A stretch of DNA of 64,000 nt, taken from NCBI RefSeq assembly GCF_900108015.1, contig NZ_FNVP01000009.1, forward strand, positions 1 through 64,000. The letters are read 5' to 3'. The notes beneath the pieces were generated by a model that saw nothing but the letters and a program-made list of their open reading frames with translations, did not search any database and was not told the origin of the DNA. Source of the stretch: Flavobacterium urumqiense. GTDB taxonomy: Bacteria; Bacteroidota; Bacteroidia; Flavobacteriales; Flavobacteriaceae. This document shows positions 20,807-29,977 of the stretch, one piece after another. Made by a program: the position numbers and the translations under genes. The number at the start of each line of letters is the position of its first letter. Within the stretch, counting starts at the first letter, position 1.

Positions 20807-21678
20807 TTACTTTTCTTTTTTTAATTACTTTTGGGCTTACACAAGCGCAACAGTTAAATTGTGTTGTCACAGTAAATTCGCAAAAATTAAGTAATGCCAA
20901 TCAACAAGTTTTTAAAACTTTAGAAGCATCAGTAAGTGAATTTATAAATAAAACAGATTGGACAGGACAGACTTTTAAACAAAATGAAAAAATTAATTGT
21001 TCGATGTATATTACTGTTTTATCGAACAACTCTGATCAATTTACGGCAACAATACAAGTACAATCATCAAGACCTGTTTTCAATTCATCTTATTCCTCTC
21101 CAGTATTAAATTATAATGATAAAGATTTTAGTTTCAGGTATACTGAATTTGAAAATTTAATTTTTAATCCAAGTTCTTTCGATTCAAATTTAGTGTCTGT
21201 GTTAGCTTTTTATAGCAATATAATAGTAGGGATGGATGCGGATACTTTTGTATTGCAATCAGGAAATCCTAATTTTGAAGTTGCACAAAATATTTCGAAT
21301 GTTGCACAACAAGGTGGATACAAAGGATGGACCCAAAGCGATGGTAACCAAAACCGTTACTTTTTGATAAACGATTTATTATCTCCAACATTTGTTGACA
21401 TTAGACAAACCTTATTTGATTATCATACGGGATTAGATTTGATGAATCAGGATTTGAAAGCTTCAAAAGAGAGAATAAAAGCCTCTTTATTTAATTTGTC
21501 AAAATTGAATAATTCAAGACCAAATGCATTTTTAACTAGGATATTTTTTGACGCTAAATCAGATGAAATAGTTTCCATATTTTCTGGTGGACCCAGTATT
21601 ACAATTTCAGATTTAGTGGATAATTTGAATAAAGTATCGCCCTTAAACTCGAGTAAATGGGCATTAATTAAGTATTGA
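20794..21678 (+). CDS. porD: DUF4835 family protein (PorD-type, type IX secretion-linked)
   Basis: A 294-residue exported protein with a Sec signal peptide (FLITFGLTQAQQ) and the features of DUF4835: QQLNCVVTVNSQKLSNANQQVF, then FTATIQVQSSRPVFNSSY, and a Y-H-x-G-L-D-L-M block near residue 211. From memory, database annotation names this family PorD, linked to type IX secretion in Bacteroidota. Its location between coaBC and recN is the usual one. I see no enzymatic motif. The symbol rests on recalled family naming, not on anything that proves secretion function. Confidence 0.75.
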   Translation: MYKIITFLFLITFGLTQAQQLNCVVTVNSQKLSNANQQVFKTLEASVSEFINKTDWTGQTFKQNEKINCSMYITVLSNNSDQFTATIQVQSSRPVFNSSYSSPVLNYNDKDFSFRYTEFENLIFNPSSFDSNLVSVLAFYSNIIVGMDADTFVLQSGNPNFEVAQNISNVAQQGGYKGWTQSDGNQNRYFLINDLLSPTFVDIRQTLFDYHTGLDLMNQDLKASKERIKASLFNLSKLNNSRPNAFLTRIFFDAKSDEIVSIFSGGPSITISDLVDNLNKVSPLNSSKWALIKY

Positions 21679-21732
21679 TTGATTTTTCAATTTGCTAAAT
21701 ACTCCTTGTTCTTCATCACAAAACAAATTTAA

Positions 21733-23385
21733 ATGATTACCTCTCTTTCGATAAAAAATTATGCGCTTATAGAAAAATTAACCATTGATTTTTCCAAAGG
21801 TTTTTCAATAATCACTGGAGAAACTGGTGCGGGTAAATCAATAATATTAGGAGCTTTAGGCCTAGTTTTAGGAAAAAGAGCCGACTTGACATCGTTGAAA
21901 AACAAAGAAGAAAAGTGTATTATTGAAGCTCATTTTGAAATTTCAAAATATAATTTGCGTCCTTTCTTTGAGGAAAATGATTTGGATTATGAAGACGACA
22001 CTATTATTAGACGTGAAATTCTGTCTTCGGGAAAATCACGAGCGTTCATAAATGATAGTCCTGTAAATCTTCAGGAACTTCAGGAATTGAGTTTGTTTTT
22101 GATTGATATTCATTCGCAACAACAAACCCAAGAACTTTCGGATGAAAATGTTCAGTTCGAAATTATTGATGCAATTGCAAATAATCAATTGACTATTTTG
22201 GATTATCAAATTCTTTTGAAAAGTTATAAATCAGATAAATCGAAACTAAATTCACTGCTGAAAAGACAAAGTGAATCTAAGAAAGAGCAAGAATACAATA
22301 CTTTTTTATTAGATGAATTAGTTGCTGCACAATTGAAATCTGGCGAGCAGGAAGTTCTTGAGGCCGATTTTGAAAAGTTGAATAATGTTGAGATTATAAA
22401 AGAATCAATAGATAAATCGTTGGCTATTGCCAATGAAGAACAAATAGGAGTTTTGCATAATTTGAATGAAATCAAGATTTCATTGCAAAAAATTGCTTCT
22501 TTCTCTACAGAATATCATTCCTTATTAGAAAGAGTAACAAGTATAACAATTGAATTTGATGATATCTCAGATGAGTTAAACAGATGCTCAGAGAAACTGA
22601 TTAATGATCCGGAACAATTAGATTTAATAAGTCAAAAGTTGCAAGTAATTTTTAATCTGCAAAAGAAACATCAAGTTTCTTCAGTAGATGAATTATTGGA
22701 AATTCAAACCAATTTAGAAAATTCAGTTTTAGAATTAGGAAATTTAGAAGAAGAAATTACTGCATTGACAAATTCAATTCAGAATAAAACAATAGCATTA
22801 GATGATTTTTCGGATGCAATTCATAAGAATAGATTGGACTCAATTCCTGTTTTATCTCAAAAATTGATTACCATTTTAGAAACTTTGGGAATGCCTAATG
22901 TTCGTTTTAAAATAGAACTTAACGGAACTTCAACGTATTTACCGAACGGAAAAGACGAACTTCAGTTTTTATTTTCTGCGAATAAAGGAACAGATTTCGG
23001 CTTACTGAAAAAAGTGGCTTCTGGTGGAGAAATGTCCAGAATTATGCTTGCTGTGAAGGCGATATTAGCACAATATTCAAAATTACCAACATTAATTTTT
23101 GATGAAATTGACACTGGTGTTTCGGGTGAGATTGCAATTAGAATGGGAGAAATCATGAAAGAGATGAGTCAGGAAATGCAAATTTTTGCCATCACCCATT
23201 TACCTCAAATCGCTGCAAAAGGAAATGCACATTTCAAAGTATTCAAATCGACTATTGGTGAGGACACACAATCCGAATTAAAGTTATTAAACAATGAAGA
23301 AAGAATTGTCGAAATAGCTCAAATGTTATCTGGAACTATCGTTTCTGATTCGGCCTTAAATCACGCAAAAGCCTTGCTGAATTAA
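21733..23385 (+). CDS. recN: DNA repair protein RecN
   Basis: An SMC-like ATPase for double-strand break repair. At 550 residues it has normal length. Walker A is GETGAGKSIILGALG at about 32-46. A long coiled-coil middle (about 150-370) includes the family's small hinge. The ABC signature ASGGEMSRIMLAVK and Walker B TLIFDEIDTGVSG are near 430-465, and the D/H loops include ITHLPQIAAKG. It is 54 nt downstream of the DUF4835 gene and probably in the same transcript. Confidence 0.97.
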   Translation: MITSLSIKNYALIEKLTIDFSKGFSIITGETGAGKSIILGALGLVLGKRADLTSLKNKEEKCIIEAHFEISKYNLRPFFEENDLDYEDDTIIRREILSSGKSRAFINDSPVNLQELQELSLFLIDIHSQQQTQELSDENVQFEIIDAIANNQLTILDYQILLKSYKSDKSKLNSLLKRQSESKKEQEYNTFLLDELVAAQLKSGEQEVLEADFEKLNNVEIIKESIDKSLAIANEEQIGVLHNLNEIKISLQKIASFSTEYHSLLERVTSITIEFDDISDELNRCSEKLINDPEQLDLISQKLQVIFNLQKKHQVSSVDELLEIQTNLENSVLELGNLEEEITALTNSIQNKTIALDDFSDAIHKNRLDSIPVLSQKLITILETLGMPNVRFKIELNGTSTYLPNGKDELQFLFSANKGTDFGLLKKVASGGEMSRIMLAVKAILAQYSKLPTLIFDEIDTGVSGEIAIRMGEIMKEMSQEMQIFAITHLPQIAAKGNAHFKVFKSTIGEDTQSELKLLNNEERIVEIAQMLSGTIVSDSALNHAKALLN

Positions 23386-23480
23386 TTTTTAGCTTTATAT
23401 TTGTTTCCTTTTAAGAAAAAGGAATTGTGTGGTATTACCAAAAATAATTTCAAGGATAATAAATTTAAGAATAACAAAAT

Positions 23481-24671
23481 ATGATTATAGAACCTAGAAT
23501 GAGAGGATTTATTTGTACGACATCTCACCCAAAGGGATGTGAACAAAATGTTAAAAATCAAATTGAATATATTAAATCAAAAGGTCCTATTGCGGGAGCT
23601 AAAAAAGTATTGGTAATTGGAGCTTCAACCGGTTTTGGACTGGCTTCCAGAATTACAAGTGCTTTTGGTTCAGATGCAGCAACTATCGGCGTATTCTTTG
23701 AAAAAGCACCTTCTGAAGGGAAAACCGCTTCACCGGGTTGGTACAATTCTGCAGCTTTTGAAAATGAAGCGCATAAAGCTGGATTATACGCAAAAAGCAT
23801 TAATGGCGATGCTTTTTCAAATGAAATTAAAAGACAAACATTAGATTTAATAAAAGCTGATTTAGGTCAAATTGATTTGATTATCTACAGTTTAGCTTCT
23901 CCTGTTCGTATGCATCCGGTTACCGGTGTTTTGCACCGTTCTGTTTTGAAACCTATCGGAAGTACTTTTACCAATAAAACCGTTGATTTTCATTCAGGTA
24001 AAGTTTCAGAAATTTCAATTGAGCCTTGCAGTGGTGATGATATTGAAAATACGGTTGCCGTTATGGGTGGTGAAGATTGGGGTATGTGGATTGATGCTTT
24101 AAAAGCAGAAAATCTATTGGCTCCAGGAGCTACAACAGTTGCTTATTCTTACATTGGACCATCATTGACGGAAGCAGTTTACAGAAAAGGAACTATTGGC
24201 CGTGCTAAAGATCATCTTGAAGCGACTGCATTTGCCATCACTAACAGTTTAGCTGATATTGATGGGAAAGCATTTGTTTCTGTAAATAAAGCGTTAGTAA
24301 CACAAGCAAGTTCTGCAATTCCTGTTATTCCATTGTATATTTCTTTATTGTATAAAATAATGAAAGAAGAAGGAATTCACGAAGGTTGTATTGAGCAAAT
24401 TCAACGATTATATCAAGAAAGATTATACACTGGAAATGAAGTTCCAGTTGATGAGTCAGGAAGAATCCGCATCGACGATTTAGAAATGCGTGCTGACGTT
24501 CAAGAGAAAGTGGCAAAATTGTGGATTGAAGCTGTAACTGAAAATTTATCTGAAATGGGAGATTTAGAAGGATACAGAAAAGATTTTTACAATCTATTTG
24601 GCTTCGACGTTGAAGGAGTAGATTATAAAGCGGATGCAAACGAAGTAGTAAACATCGAAAGTATCGCTTAA
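23481..24671 (+). CDS. fabV: FabV-type NADH-dependent enoyl-ACP/enoyl-CoA reductase
   Basis: Reduces trans-2-enoyl thioesters, the last step of each fatty-acid elongation cycle. The 396 residues fit the long FabV family. The N-terminal MIIEPRMRGFICTTSHPKGC is diagnostic. The NADH-binding GASTGFGLASR (about 48-58) and the Y-x8-K catalytic pair Tyr234/Lys243 (YRKGTIGRAK) are intact. FabV enzymes elsewhere are naturally tolerant of triclosan. A second enoyl reductase of a different fold subtype (FabI-like) follows 119 nt downstream, after a hairpin. Confidence 0.95.
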   Translation: MIIEPRMRGFICTTSHPKGCEQNVKNQIEYIKSKGPIAGAKKVLVIGASTGFGLASRITSAFGSDAATIGVFFEKAPSEGKTASPGWYNSAAFENEAHKAGLYAKSINGDAFSNEIKRQTLDLIKADLGQIDLIIYSLASPVRMHPVTGVLHRSVLKPIGSTFTNKTVDFHSGKVSEISIEPCSGDDIENTVAVMGGEDWGMWIDALKAENLLAPGATTVAYSYIGPSLTEAVYRKGTIGRAKDHLEATAFAITNSLADIDGKAFVSVNKALVTQASSAIPVIPLYISLLYKIMKEEGIHEGCIEQIQRLYQERLYTGNEVPVDESGRIRIDDLEMRADVQEKVAKLWIEAVTENLSEMGDLEGYRKDFYNLFGFDVEGVDYKADANEVVNIESIA

Positions 24672-24703
24672 TCCAATTACTAAATTGAATATTTAGTTTC
24701 CGT

Positions 24704-24760
24704 AATGCATCTTAATTTCACAATGGTATTATTCATTTCGAAATTAAGGTGCATTGTTTT
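24704..24760 (+). terminator. Long-stem hairpin terminator after fabV
   Basis: A 16-bp stem with one wobble pair (AATGCATCTTAATTTC / GAAATTAAGGTGCATT) encloses a 20-base loop and is followed by TTTTT. It lies between fabV and the FabI-like gene. It could terminate fabV or act as an attenuator between the two reductases. Confidence 0.65.
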
Positions 24761-24790
24761 TATAAAAAATACATTTAAAATAATTGAATT

Positions 24791-25597
24791 ATGTACAACT
24801 TACTAAAAGGAAAAAGAGGAATTATTTTTGGTGCCTTGGATGAAAATTCTATAGCATGGAAAACGGCTGAACGAGTGCATGAAGAAGGAGGGATTTTTGT
24901 TCTTTCGAATGCGCCGGCTGCCATGAGAATGGGAACTATTGATCAACTCGCTCAAAAAACAGGTTCTCAAATTATAGCTGCGGATGCTACATCTGTTACT
25001 GATTTAGAAAATTTAGTAGATCAAGCAATTGAAATTCTTGGAGGAAAAATTGATTTTGTTTTACACTCGATTGGAATGTCTGTAAATGTTCGAAAAGGAA
25101 ATCACTATACAAATCAGAATTATGATTATACGGAGAAAGGCTGGAACGTATCTGCGGTTTCTTTTCATAAAGTAATGCAGGTTTTGTATAAAAAAGACGC
25201 GATGAACGAGTGGGGAAGTATTGTAGCTTTGTCTTATATGGCAGCGCAACGTGTTTTTCCGGACTATAATGATATGGCTGACAATAAAGCATATTTAGAA
25301 TCTATAGCCCGCAGTTTTGGCTATTTCTTTGGAAGAGATAAAAAAGTAAGAGTGAATACTATTTCGCAATCTCCAACGGCTACAAAAGCAGGTCAAGGTG
25401 TAAAAGGTTTTGGTGGATTTATAGCTTTTGCCGAAAAAATGTCTCCCTTAGGAAATGCCTCGGCTTTAGATTGTGCTAATTACACCGTATCCATGTTTTC
25501 TGATTTGACCAGAAAAGTAACTTTGCAAAATTTATTGCACGACGGTGGGTTTTCAAATATGGGAGTGAGTCAAGAAGTGATGGAAATGTTTGAATAA
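24791..25597 (+). CDS. fabI: FabI-like enoyl-ACP reductase (SDR family)
   Basis: A 268-residue short-chain dehydrogenase/reductase of the FabI branch. The cofactor site has the FabI pattern (GIIFGALDENSIAWKTAE rather than GxxxGxG). The substrate region LHSIGMS (about 91-97) and the catalytic Y-x6-K pair Tyr159/Lys166 with an upstream Tyr149 (LSYMAAQRVFPDYNDMADNK) fit an enoyl-ACP reductase. NADH versus NADPH preference cannot be judged. It follows FabV, so the cell appears to carry two isoenzymes in tandem. A terminator follows at 25615. Confidence 0.88.
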   Translation: MYNLLKGKRGIIFGALDENSIAWKTAERVHEEGGIFVLSNAPAAMRMGTIDQLAQKTGSQIIAADATSVTDLENLVDQAIEILGGKIDFVLHSIGMSVNVRKGNHYTNQNYDYTEKGWNVSAVSFHKVMQVLYKKDAMNEWGSIVALSYMAAQRVFPDYNDMADNKAYLESIARSFGYFFGRDKKVRVNTISQSPTATKAGQGVKGFGGFIAFAEKMSPLGNASALDCANYTVSMFSDLTRKVTLQNLLHDGGFSNMGVSQEVMEMFE

Positions 25598-25614
25598 ATA
25601 AATTTATTTTTTAT

Positions 25615-25645
25615 AAACCATCAACTGCTATTTGATGGTTTTTTT
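25615..25645 (+). terminator. Intrinsic terminator after the FabI-like gene
   Basis: AACCATCAA-CTGCTA-TTTGATGGTT forms a stem of about nine pairs, followed by a T run. Confidence 0.85.
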
Positions 25646-25716
25646 ATGGATAAAGATTACATTTGTTAAAATTTTCTCGTCAATAAAATCAATACCTAAA
25701 TACCACATTCAAGAGT

Positions 25717-26715
25717 ATGTTATTTTCCTTAATCATTCCAGTTTACAATCGTCCAGAAGAGGTAGATGAACTTTTAGAAAGTTTGTCAGAATCTGATTAT
25801 AATGAAATTTTTGAAATTGTGATTGTTGAAGATGGCTCAACAGTAAGATGTCAAGATGTTGCTCAAAAATATGGTGTCAAATTAGATATCTCATACTATT
25901 ACAAAGAAAATTCAGGACCCGGAGATTCAAGAAATTATGGGATGAAAAAGGCGAGAGGGGATTATTTTATCATCTTTGATTCGGATTGTATTATTCCAAA
26001 ACATTATTTAACGGAAGTTGATAATGCTTTGAAACAAAATTATGTAGATTGTTTTGGAGGGCCAGATAAAGCTTTGGATAGTTTTTCAGATATTCAAAAA
26101 GCAATCAATTTTGCCATGACTTCATTCCTTACTACAGGTGGAATCCGCGGCGGTTCAGAAAAAATAGATAAATTTCAGCCCCGAAGTTTTAATATGGGTT
26201 TGTCTCGAAAAGCTTTTGAAGCATCAAAAGGTTTTGGAAATATTCACCCGGGGGAAGATCCAGATTTATCCATACGTTTATGGAACTTAGGTTTTGAAAC
26301 CAAACTTTTTCCTAAAGCATTCGTCTACCATAAACGAAGAATAGACTGGAATAAGTTTTCTGTTCAGGTGAACAAATTTGGAAAAGCAAGACCTATTTTA
26401 AATAGCTGGTACCCCAAATATAATAAAATTACTTTTTTCTTCCCTACCTTCTTTTTAGTAGGATTTATTTTAGCAATTGTTTTATTGATTTTTAATCATG
26501 ATTTACTGCTAAAATTTTATTTTGGTTATTTTTTGGTACTATTTTTGGTGTCTACGTACCAGAATAGGAGTCTAAAAATAGGCTACTTATCTTTAATTGC
26601 CGTTTGGAAGCAGTTTTATGGTTATGGAACAGGATTTTTAGAATCATTTGTAAAAATCATCATTCTCAAACAAAAACCACAAGAAGCTTTTCCAGAGTTA
26701 TTTTTTAAAGTATAA
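25717..26715 (+). CDS. Family 2 glycosyltransferase
   Basis: A 332-residue GT-A fold glycosyltransferase with the GT2 start SLIIPVYNRPEEV, the nucleotide-binding VEDGST (about 40-45), the metal-binding DSDC (about 89-92) and an acceptor-site GEDPDLSIRLW near 183-193. Two hydrophobic segments near 245-285 anchor it to the membrane. The sugar donor and acceptor are not deducible. coaE starts 1 nt after its stop, so they are cotranscribed, although no functional link is obvious. Confidence 0.9.
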   Translation: MLFSLIIPVYNRPEEVDELLESLSESDYNEIFEIVIVEDGSTVRCQDVAQKYGVKLDISYYYKENSGPGDSRNYGMKKARGDYFIIFDSDCIIPKHYLTEVDNALKQNYVDCFGGPDKALDSFSDIQKAINFAMTSFLTTGGIRGGSEKIDKFQPRSFNMGLSRKAFEASKGFGNIHPGEDPDLSIRLWNLGFETKLFPKAFVYHKRRIDWNKFSVQVNKFGKARPILNSWYPKYNKITFFFPTFFLVGFILAIVLLIFNHDLLLKFYFGYFLVLFLVSTYQNRSLKIGYLSLIAVWKQFYGYGTGFLESFVKIIILKQKPQEAFPELFFKV

Positions 26716-26716
26716 T

Positions 26717-27313
26717 ATGACAAAAATTATTGGTTTAACGGGCGGTATAGGCAGCGGAAAAACAACTATTGCCAATGAATTTCTATCTTTAGGAATTCCC
26801 GTTTATATTGCTGATGATGAAGCGAGAAAGTTAATGCAGTCTACCGAAGTTGTCAATGCCGTTAGAGCTGTATTTAGTAATTCAGGTTTTGAAAATAATA
26901 AATTAAACAGAGAAAAACTTGCCGAAATAGTATTTAGTGATCCTAAAAAACTGGAGCAACTGAATACTATTGTTCATCCTGCCGTAAAAAGACATTTTGA
27001 CGAGTGGATTTTAAATCATAAAGATGTTCCTTTTGTAATTTATGAAGCAGCCATTTTGTTTGAAAGTGGAGGTTATAAAAATTGCGATTTAATAATATCT
27101 GTCACAGCACCTTTAGAAACAAGGATTCAAAGAGTAATCGATAGAGATAAAACGACACGAGAGCAGGTTTTAAAAAGAATAAATATGCAATGGGATGACG
27201 AAAAACGCATTTCAAAAAGTGATTTTGTCATTAAAAACACAAATATTGAAGAAACAAAGTCGGAAATTGTTAAAATTCTTAAAATTTTAAAGATTAAACA
27301 AAATGTTACTTAG
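26717..27313 (+). CDS. coaE: Dephospho-CoA kinase
   Basis: Phosphorylates the 3'-hydroxyl of dephospho-CoA, the last step of CoA synthesis. 198 residues with the P-loop GLTGGIGSGKTTIANEF at about 6-22, the ADDEARKLM substrate segment and the family's PLFESGG-like ILFESGGYKNCD and QRVIDRD blocks. It directly follows the glycosyltransferase. The window also carries coaBC, so two CoA-pathway loci lie within 8 kb. Confidence 0.95.
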   Translation: MTKIIGLTGGIGSGKTTIANEFLSLGIPVYIADDEARKLMQSTEVVNAVRAVFSNSGFENNKLNREKLAEIVFSDPKKLEQLNTIVHPAVKRHFDEWILNHKDVPFVIYEAAILFESGGYKNCDLIISVTAPLETRIQRVIDRDKTTREQVLKRINMQWDDEKRISKSDFVIKNTNIEETKSEIVKILKILKIKQNVT

Positions 27314-27359
27314 ATGTTAATGTTTGGTTAATGTATTATTTAATATATTGTTAAAATAC

Positions 27360-27367
27360 TAATTTTG
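27360..27367 (+). promoter_or_regulatory. Candidate -7 box for the two-component operon
   Basis: TAATTTTG fits TAnnTTTG and ends only 5 nt before the histidine kinase ATG, so a transcript from it would be leaderless or nearly so. No good -33 TTG at proper spacing was found. Confidence 0.4.
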
Positions 27368-27372
27368 TTTCG

Positions 27373-28956
27373 ATGAATAAACTTTTTTTTAGAGTACTGG
27401 TATTATTGATGAGCTTATCCTTGATTGGGATAATTCTGGTTCAAGTTTACTGGTTCAATACATCATTCAAAAATAATGATGAGCAATTTAAATTTCATGT
27501 TAAACAAGTTATTGGTAATGTTGCTGATATAATTCAAAAACAAGAAACCTATAATTTTTATGATAAAATAAATCATATCAAGGATAGTACCGGAAAGCTT
27601 CCCAAAAAAGATGATTTATTGCAGTTTTATTATGTTCAGAAAAATCCTAAAACGAATAAAACTATTATTTATTCTAACAGTATTATAGCTGAAGACTACA
27701 ATATTTCTCCGCCGTTCTTTGATAAAAAATTTGATAGTGAAAAATTCAAGAGCTTTAGTTCTAAGCGAGTAACAGAAGTTTACAATAACAATAATATTGA
27801 TAATACAGGTATTAATCAAAGTTTAATTCCTGATGTTAGAATTGAAAAATCAGGAAATCTCGATATTTTAGATAATGCAATCTTTGAAATTTCTTCAAAA
27901 GATGTTCTGTCTGCGATGCCTCTAGACGAACGTGTTTCCACGGATGTTTTACAGAAATTGATTAAAAAAGAATTAGAGGAATATGGTGTAAATACAAAAT
28001 TCGAATTTGGAATTTATAGTAATAATTTGGCAACAAAAGTAAAATCAAAAGATTTTAAATATGATAAAAATGCCACTTATTCAATCCCCATCTTTACGGA
28101 TAATGAAGGAAATAGCAAATATCAATTATTAGTAACTTTTCCGCATAAAAAGAAATATCTATTATCTGATCTCGTTAGTATAACCATCCTGTCAATAATA
28201 TTTACGCTTATTATTCTCATTGCTTATTCTAGCGCATTGAATCAATTGATTCGTCAACGTCATATATCTGAAATCAAAACAGATTTCATTAATAATATGA
28301 CACATGAATTTAAAACGCCTATTGCAACTATCAATTTAGCTTTGGATGCTATTAAAAATCCAAAAATAATAGATGATAAAGAAAAGGTATTTCGGTATCT
28401 TCAAATGATTAGAGATGAGAATAAACGGATGCATGCTCAAGTAGAAAACGTTCTGCGGATTTCTAAATTAGAGAAAAAAGAATTAGATATAGCTAAAGAA
28501 TCTTGTAATTTGGAAGAAATTATTAATGAGGCAATTGAGCATGTAAATTTGATTTTAGAAGACAGAGAAGGTACAATTACAACGCATTATGATGCGACAA
28601 GAGAGACTGTTTTGTTGAATGATGTTCATTTTACAAATGTACTTGTGAATATTTTGGAAAATGCAATCAAATACTCTCCTGATGTTCCGAAAATTGATGT
28701 TTTTACTGAAAATGTAAAAGACATGGTTATCATTAAAGTAAAGGACAATGGATTAGGAATGGGTAAAACTGCTCAGAAAAGAATTTTTGAAAAATTTTAT
28801 AGGGAGCATACTGGGGACTTGCACAATGTCAAAGGGCATGGTTTAGGTTTATCTTATGTAAAAAGAATTGTTGAGGACCATAATGGTCAAGTTTATGTAG
28901 AAAGTGAAAAGGGGAAAGGAAGTACCTTTATAATAAAATTACCATTAATAAATTAA
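27373..28956 (+). CDS. Sensor histidine kinase
   Basis: A 527-residue membrane kinase. One N-terminal transmembrane helix (about 7-29), a ~230-residue extracytoplasmic sensor region without a recognised fold, and a second helix (about 267-288) precede the cytoplasmic part. The H box is FINNMTHEFKTPIATI with His311, followed by the N box (ENAIKYS), G1 (VKDNGLGMG), F and G2 (GHGLGLSYV) boxes. No HAMP domain is evident, as the H box follows the helix closely. The response regulator starts 3 nt later. The signal is unknown. Confidence 0.93.
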   Translation: MNKLFFRVLVLLMSLSLIGIILVQVYWFNTSFKNNDEQFKFHVKQVIGNVADIIQKQETYNFYDKINHIKDSTGKLPKKDDLLQFYYVQKNPKTNKTIIYSNSIIAEDYNISPPFFDKKFDSEKFKSFSSKRVTEVYNNNNIDNTGINQSLIPDVRIEKSGNLDILDNAIFEISSKDVLSAMPLDERVSTDVLQKLIKKELEEYGVNTKFEFGIYSNNLATKVKSKDFKYDKNATYSIPIFTDNEGNSKYQLLVTFPHKKKYLLSDLVSITILSIIFTLIILIAYSSALNQLIRQRHISEIKTDFINNMTHEFKTPIATINLALDAIKNPKIIDDKEKVFRYLQMIRDENKRMHAQVENVLRISKLEKKELDIAKESCNLEEIINEAIEHVNLILEDREGTITTHYDATRETVLLNDVHFTNVLVNILENAIKYSPDVPKIDVFTENVKDMVIIKVKDNGLGMGKTAQKRIFEKFYREHTGDLHNVKGHGLGLSYVKRIVEDHNGQVYVESEKGKGSTFIIKLPLIN

Positions 28957-28959
28957 AAT

Positions 28960-29673
28960 ATGGAAAATGTAAATAAAAAAATACTTTTAGTGGAAGACGA
29001 CCTGAATTTTGGTGCGGTACTAAAAGATTATTTGATGCTGAATGATTTTGATGTTACTTTAGCGAAAAATGGAATGGAAGGGTTTGAAAAATTCAAAAAA
29101 GATACATTTGATTTATGTATTTTGGATGTTATGATGCCATATAAAGATGGTTATACGCTTGCAAAAGAAATCAGAGAAAAAAACAACGAAGTGCCAATCA
29201 TTTTTTTAACAGCAAAATCTATGAAAGAGGATGTTTTGAAAGGATACAAAGCTGGTGCCGATGATTATTTAAACAAACCTTTTGATTCTGAAGTTCTTTT
29301 GATGAAAATTAAAGCGATTATTCAAAGAAAATCATCAGATACTAAGGCAGAACAAGCACAATTTGAATTTAACATAGGTAAATTTCACTTTAATTCAAAA
29401 CTTCGTTTTTTAACTTTTAATAATGAAGAGCCAATTAAATTGTCTCCTAAAGAGAATGAGTTGTTAAAAATGTTAATTCTTCATGAAAATGATTTGATGC
29501 CAAGAGAATTGGCCTTAACCAAAATATGGAGAGATGACAACTATTTCACATCAAGAAGTATGGATGTGTATATCGCTAAACTAAGAAAGTATCTTAAACT
29601 AGATGAAGATGTAGAAATCCTTAATATTCATGGTGAAGGATTTAGACTAGTTGTAAAAAACAAAGTAGCATAA
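28960..29673 (+). CDS. OmpR/PhoB-type response regulator
   Basis: A 237-residue regulator with a receiver domain (LVEDDLNFG acidic pocket, Asp56 in LDVMMP, TAKS, Lys in LNKPF) and a C-terminal winged helix of the OmpR class (KLSPKENELLKMLILHENDL, then TSRSMDVYIAKLRKYL and NIHGEGFRL). It is paired with the kinase 3 nt upstream, and the two almost certainly form one phosphorelay. A terminator hairpin follows at 29723. Confidence 0.95.
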   Translation: MENVNKKILLVEDDLNFGAVLKDYLMLNDFDVTLAKNGMEGFEKFKKDTFDLCILDVMMPYKDGYTLAKEIREKNNEVPIIFLTAKSMKEDVLKGYKAGADDYLNKPFDSEVLLMKIKAIIQRKSSDTKAEQAQFEFNIGKFHFNSKLRFLTFNNEEPIKLSPKENELLKMLILHENDLMPRELALTKIWRDDNYFTSRSMDVYIAKLRKYLKLDEDVEILNIHGEGFRLVVKNKVA

Positions 29674-29977
29674 GAAAAAAGCTTCCAAAAATCGAGGGCA
29701 CTGAAAAAATACCTCTAAATAAAAAGGCTTAAACTTTCTTTACATTAGTTTAAGCCTTTCTTATATTTTTAAATTAAACCTTTTCAATCTCAATTAGGCG
29801 ATTTTTAGAGCGTTTATCTCATTTTTTTATTATGATTTTGTTTCTATTTTTTATGTGAGAATTTTTTTAGTGAACTCCAGAAATCGAAGCCATTTGTTTT
29901 GGAATTATTTTATTGTGCTTATTGATAATCGTACTCTTTTGTCTGTGGCGAGGGTTTTATGAAATTAAAAATTCATC
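29674..29977. other. 304-nt gap: terminator, otherwise empty
   Basis: Between the converging response-regulator and thioesterase genes. It holds a strong hairpin terminator at 29723-29763. The remainder is AT-rich, with a short minus-strand open stretch of about 29 codons that lacks a convincing start (see rejected items). Confidence 0.6.
29723..29763 (+). terminator. Terminator after the two-component operon
   Basis: A perfect 13-bp stem AAAGGCTTAAACT / AGTTTAAGCCTTT with a loop of about 12 bases, AT-rich with flanking A and T runs. It could work in both directions between converging genes. Confidence 0.8.

Noticed and set aside
29860..29975. Short minus-strand open stretch of about 29 codons ending KIIPKQMASISGVH
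   Set aside because: It has no start codon with upstream support, begins directly after a stop and is not long enough to judge.
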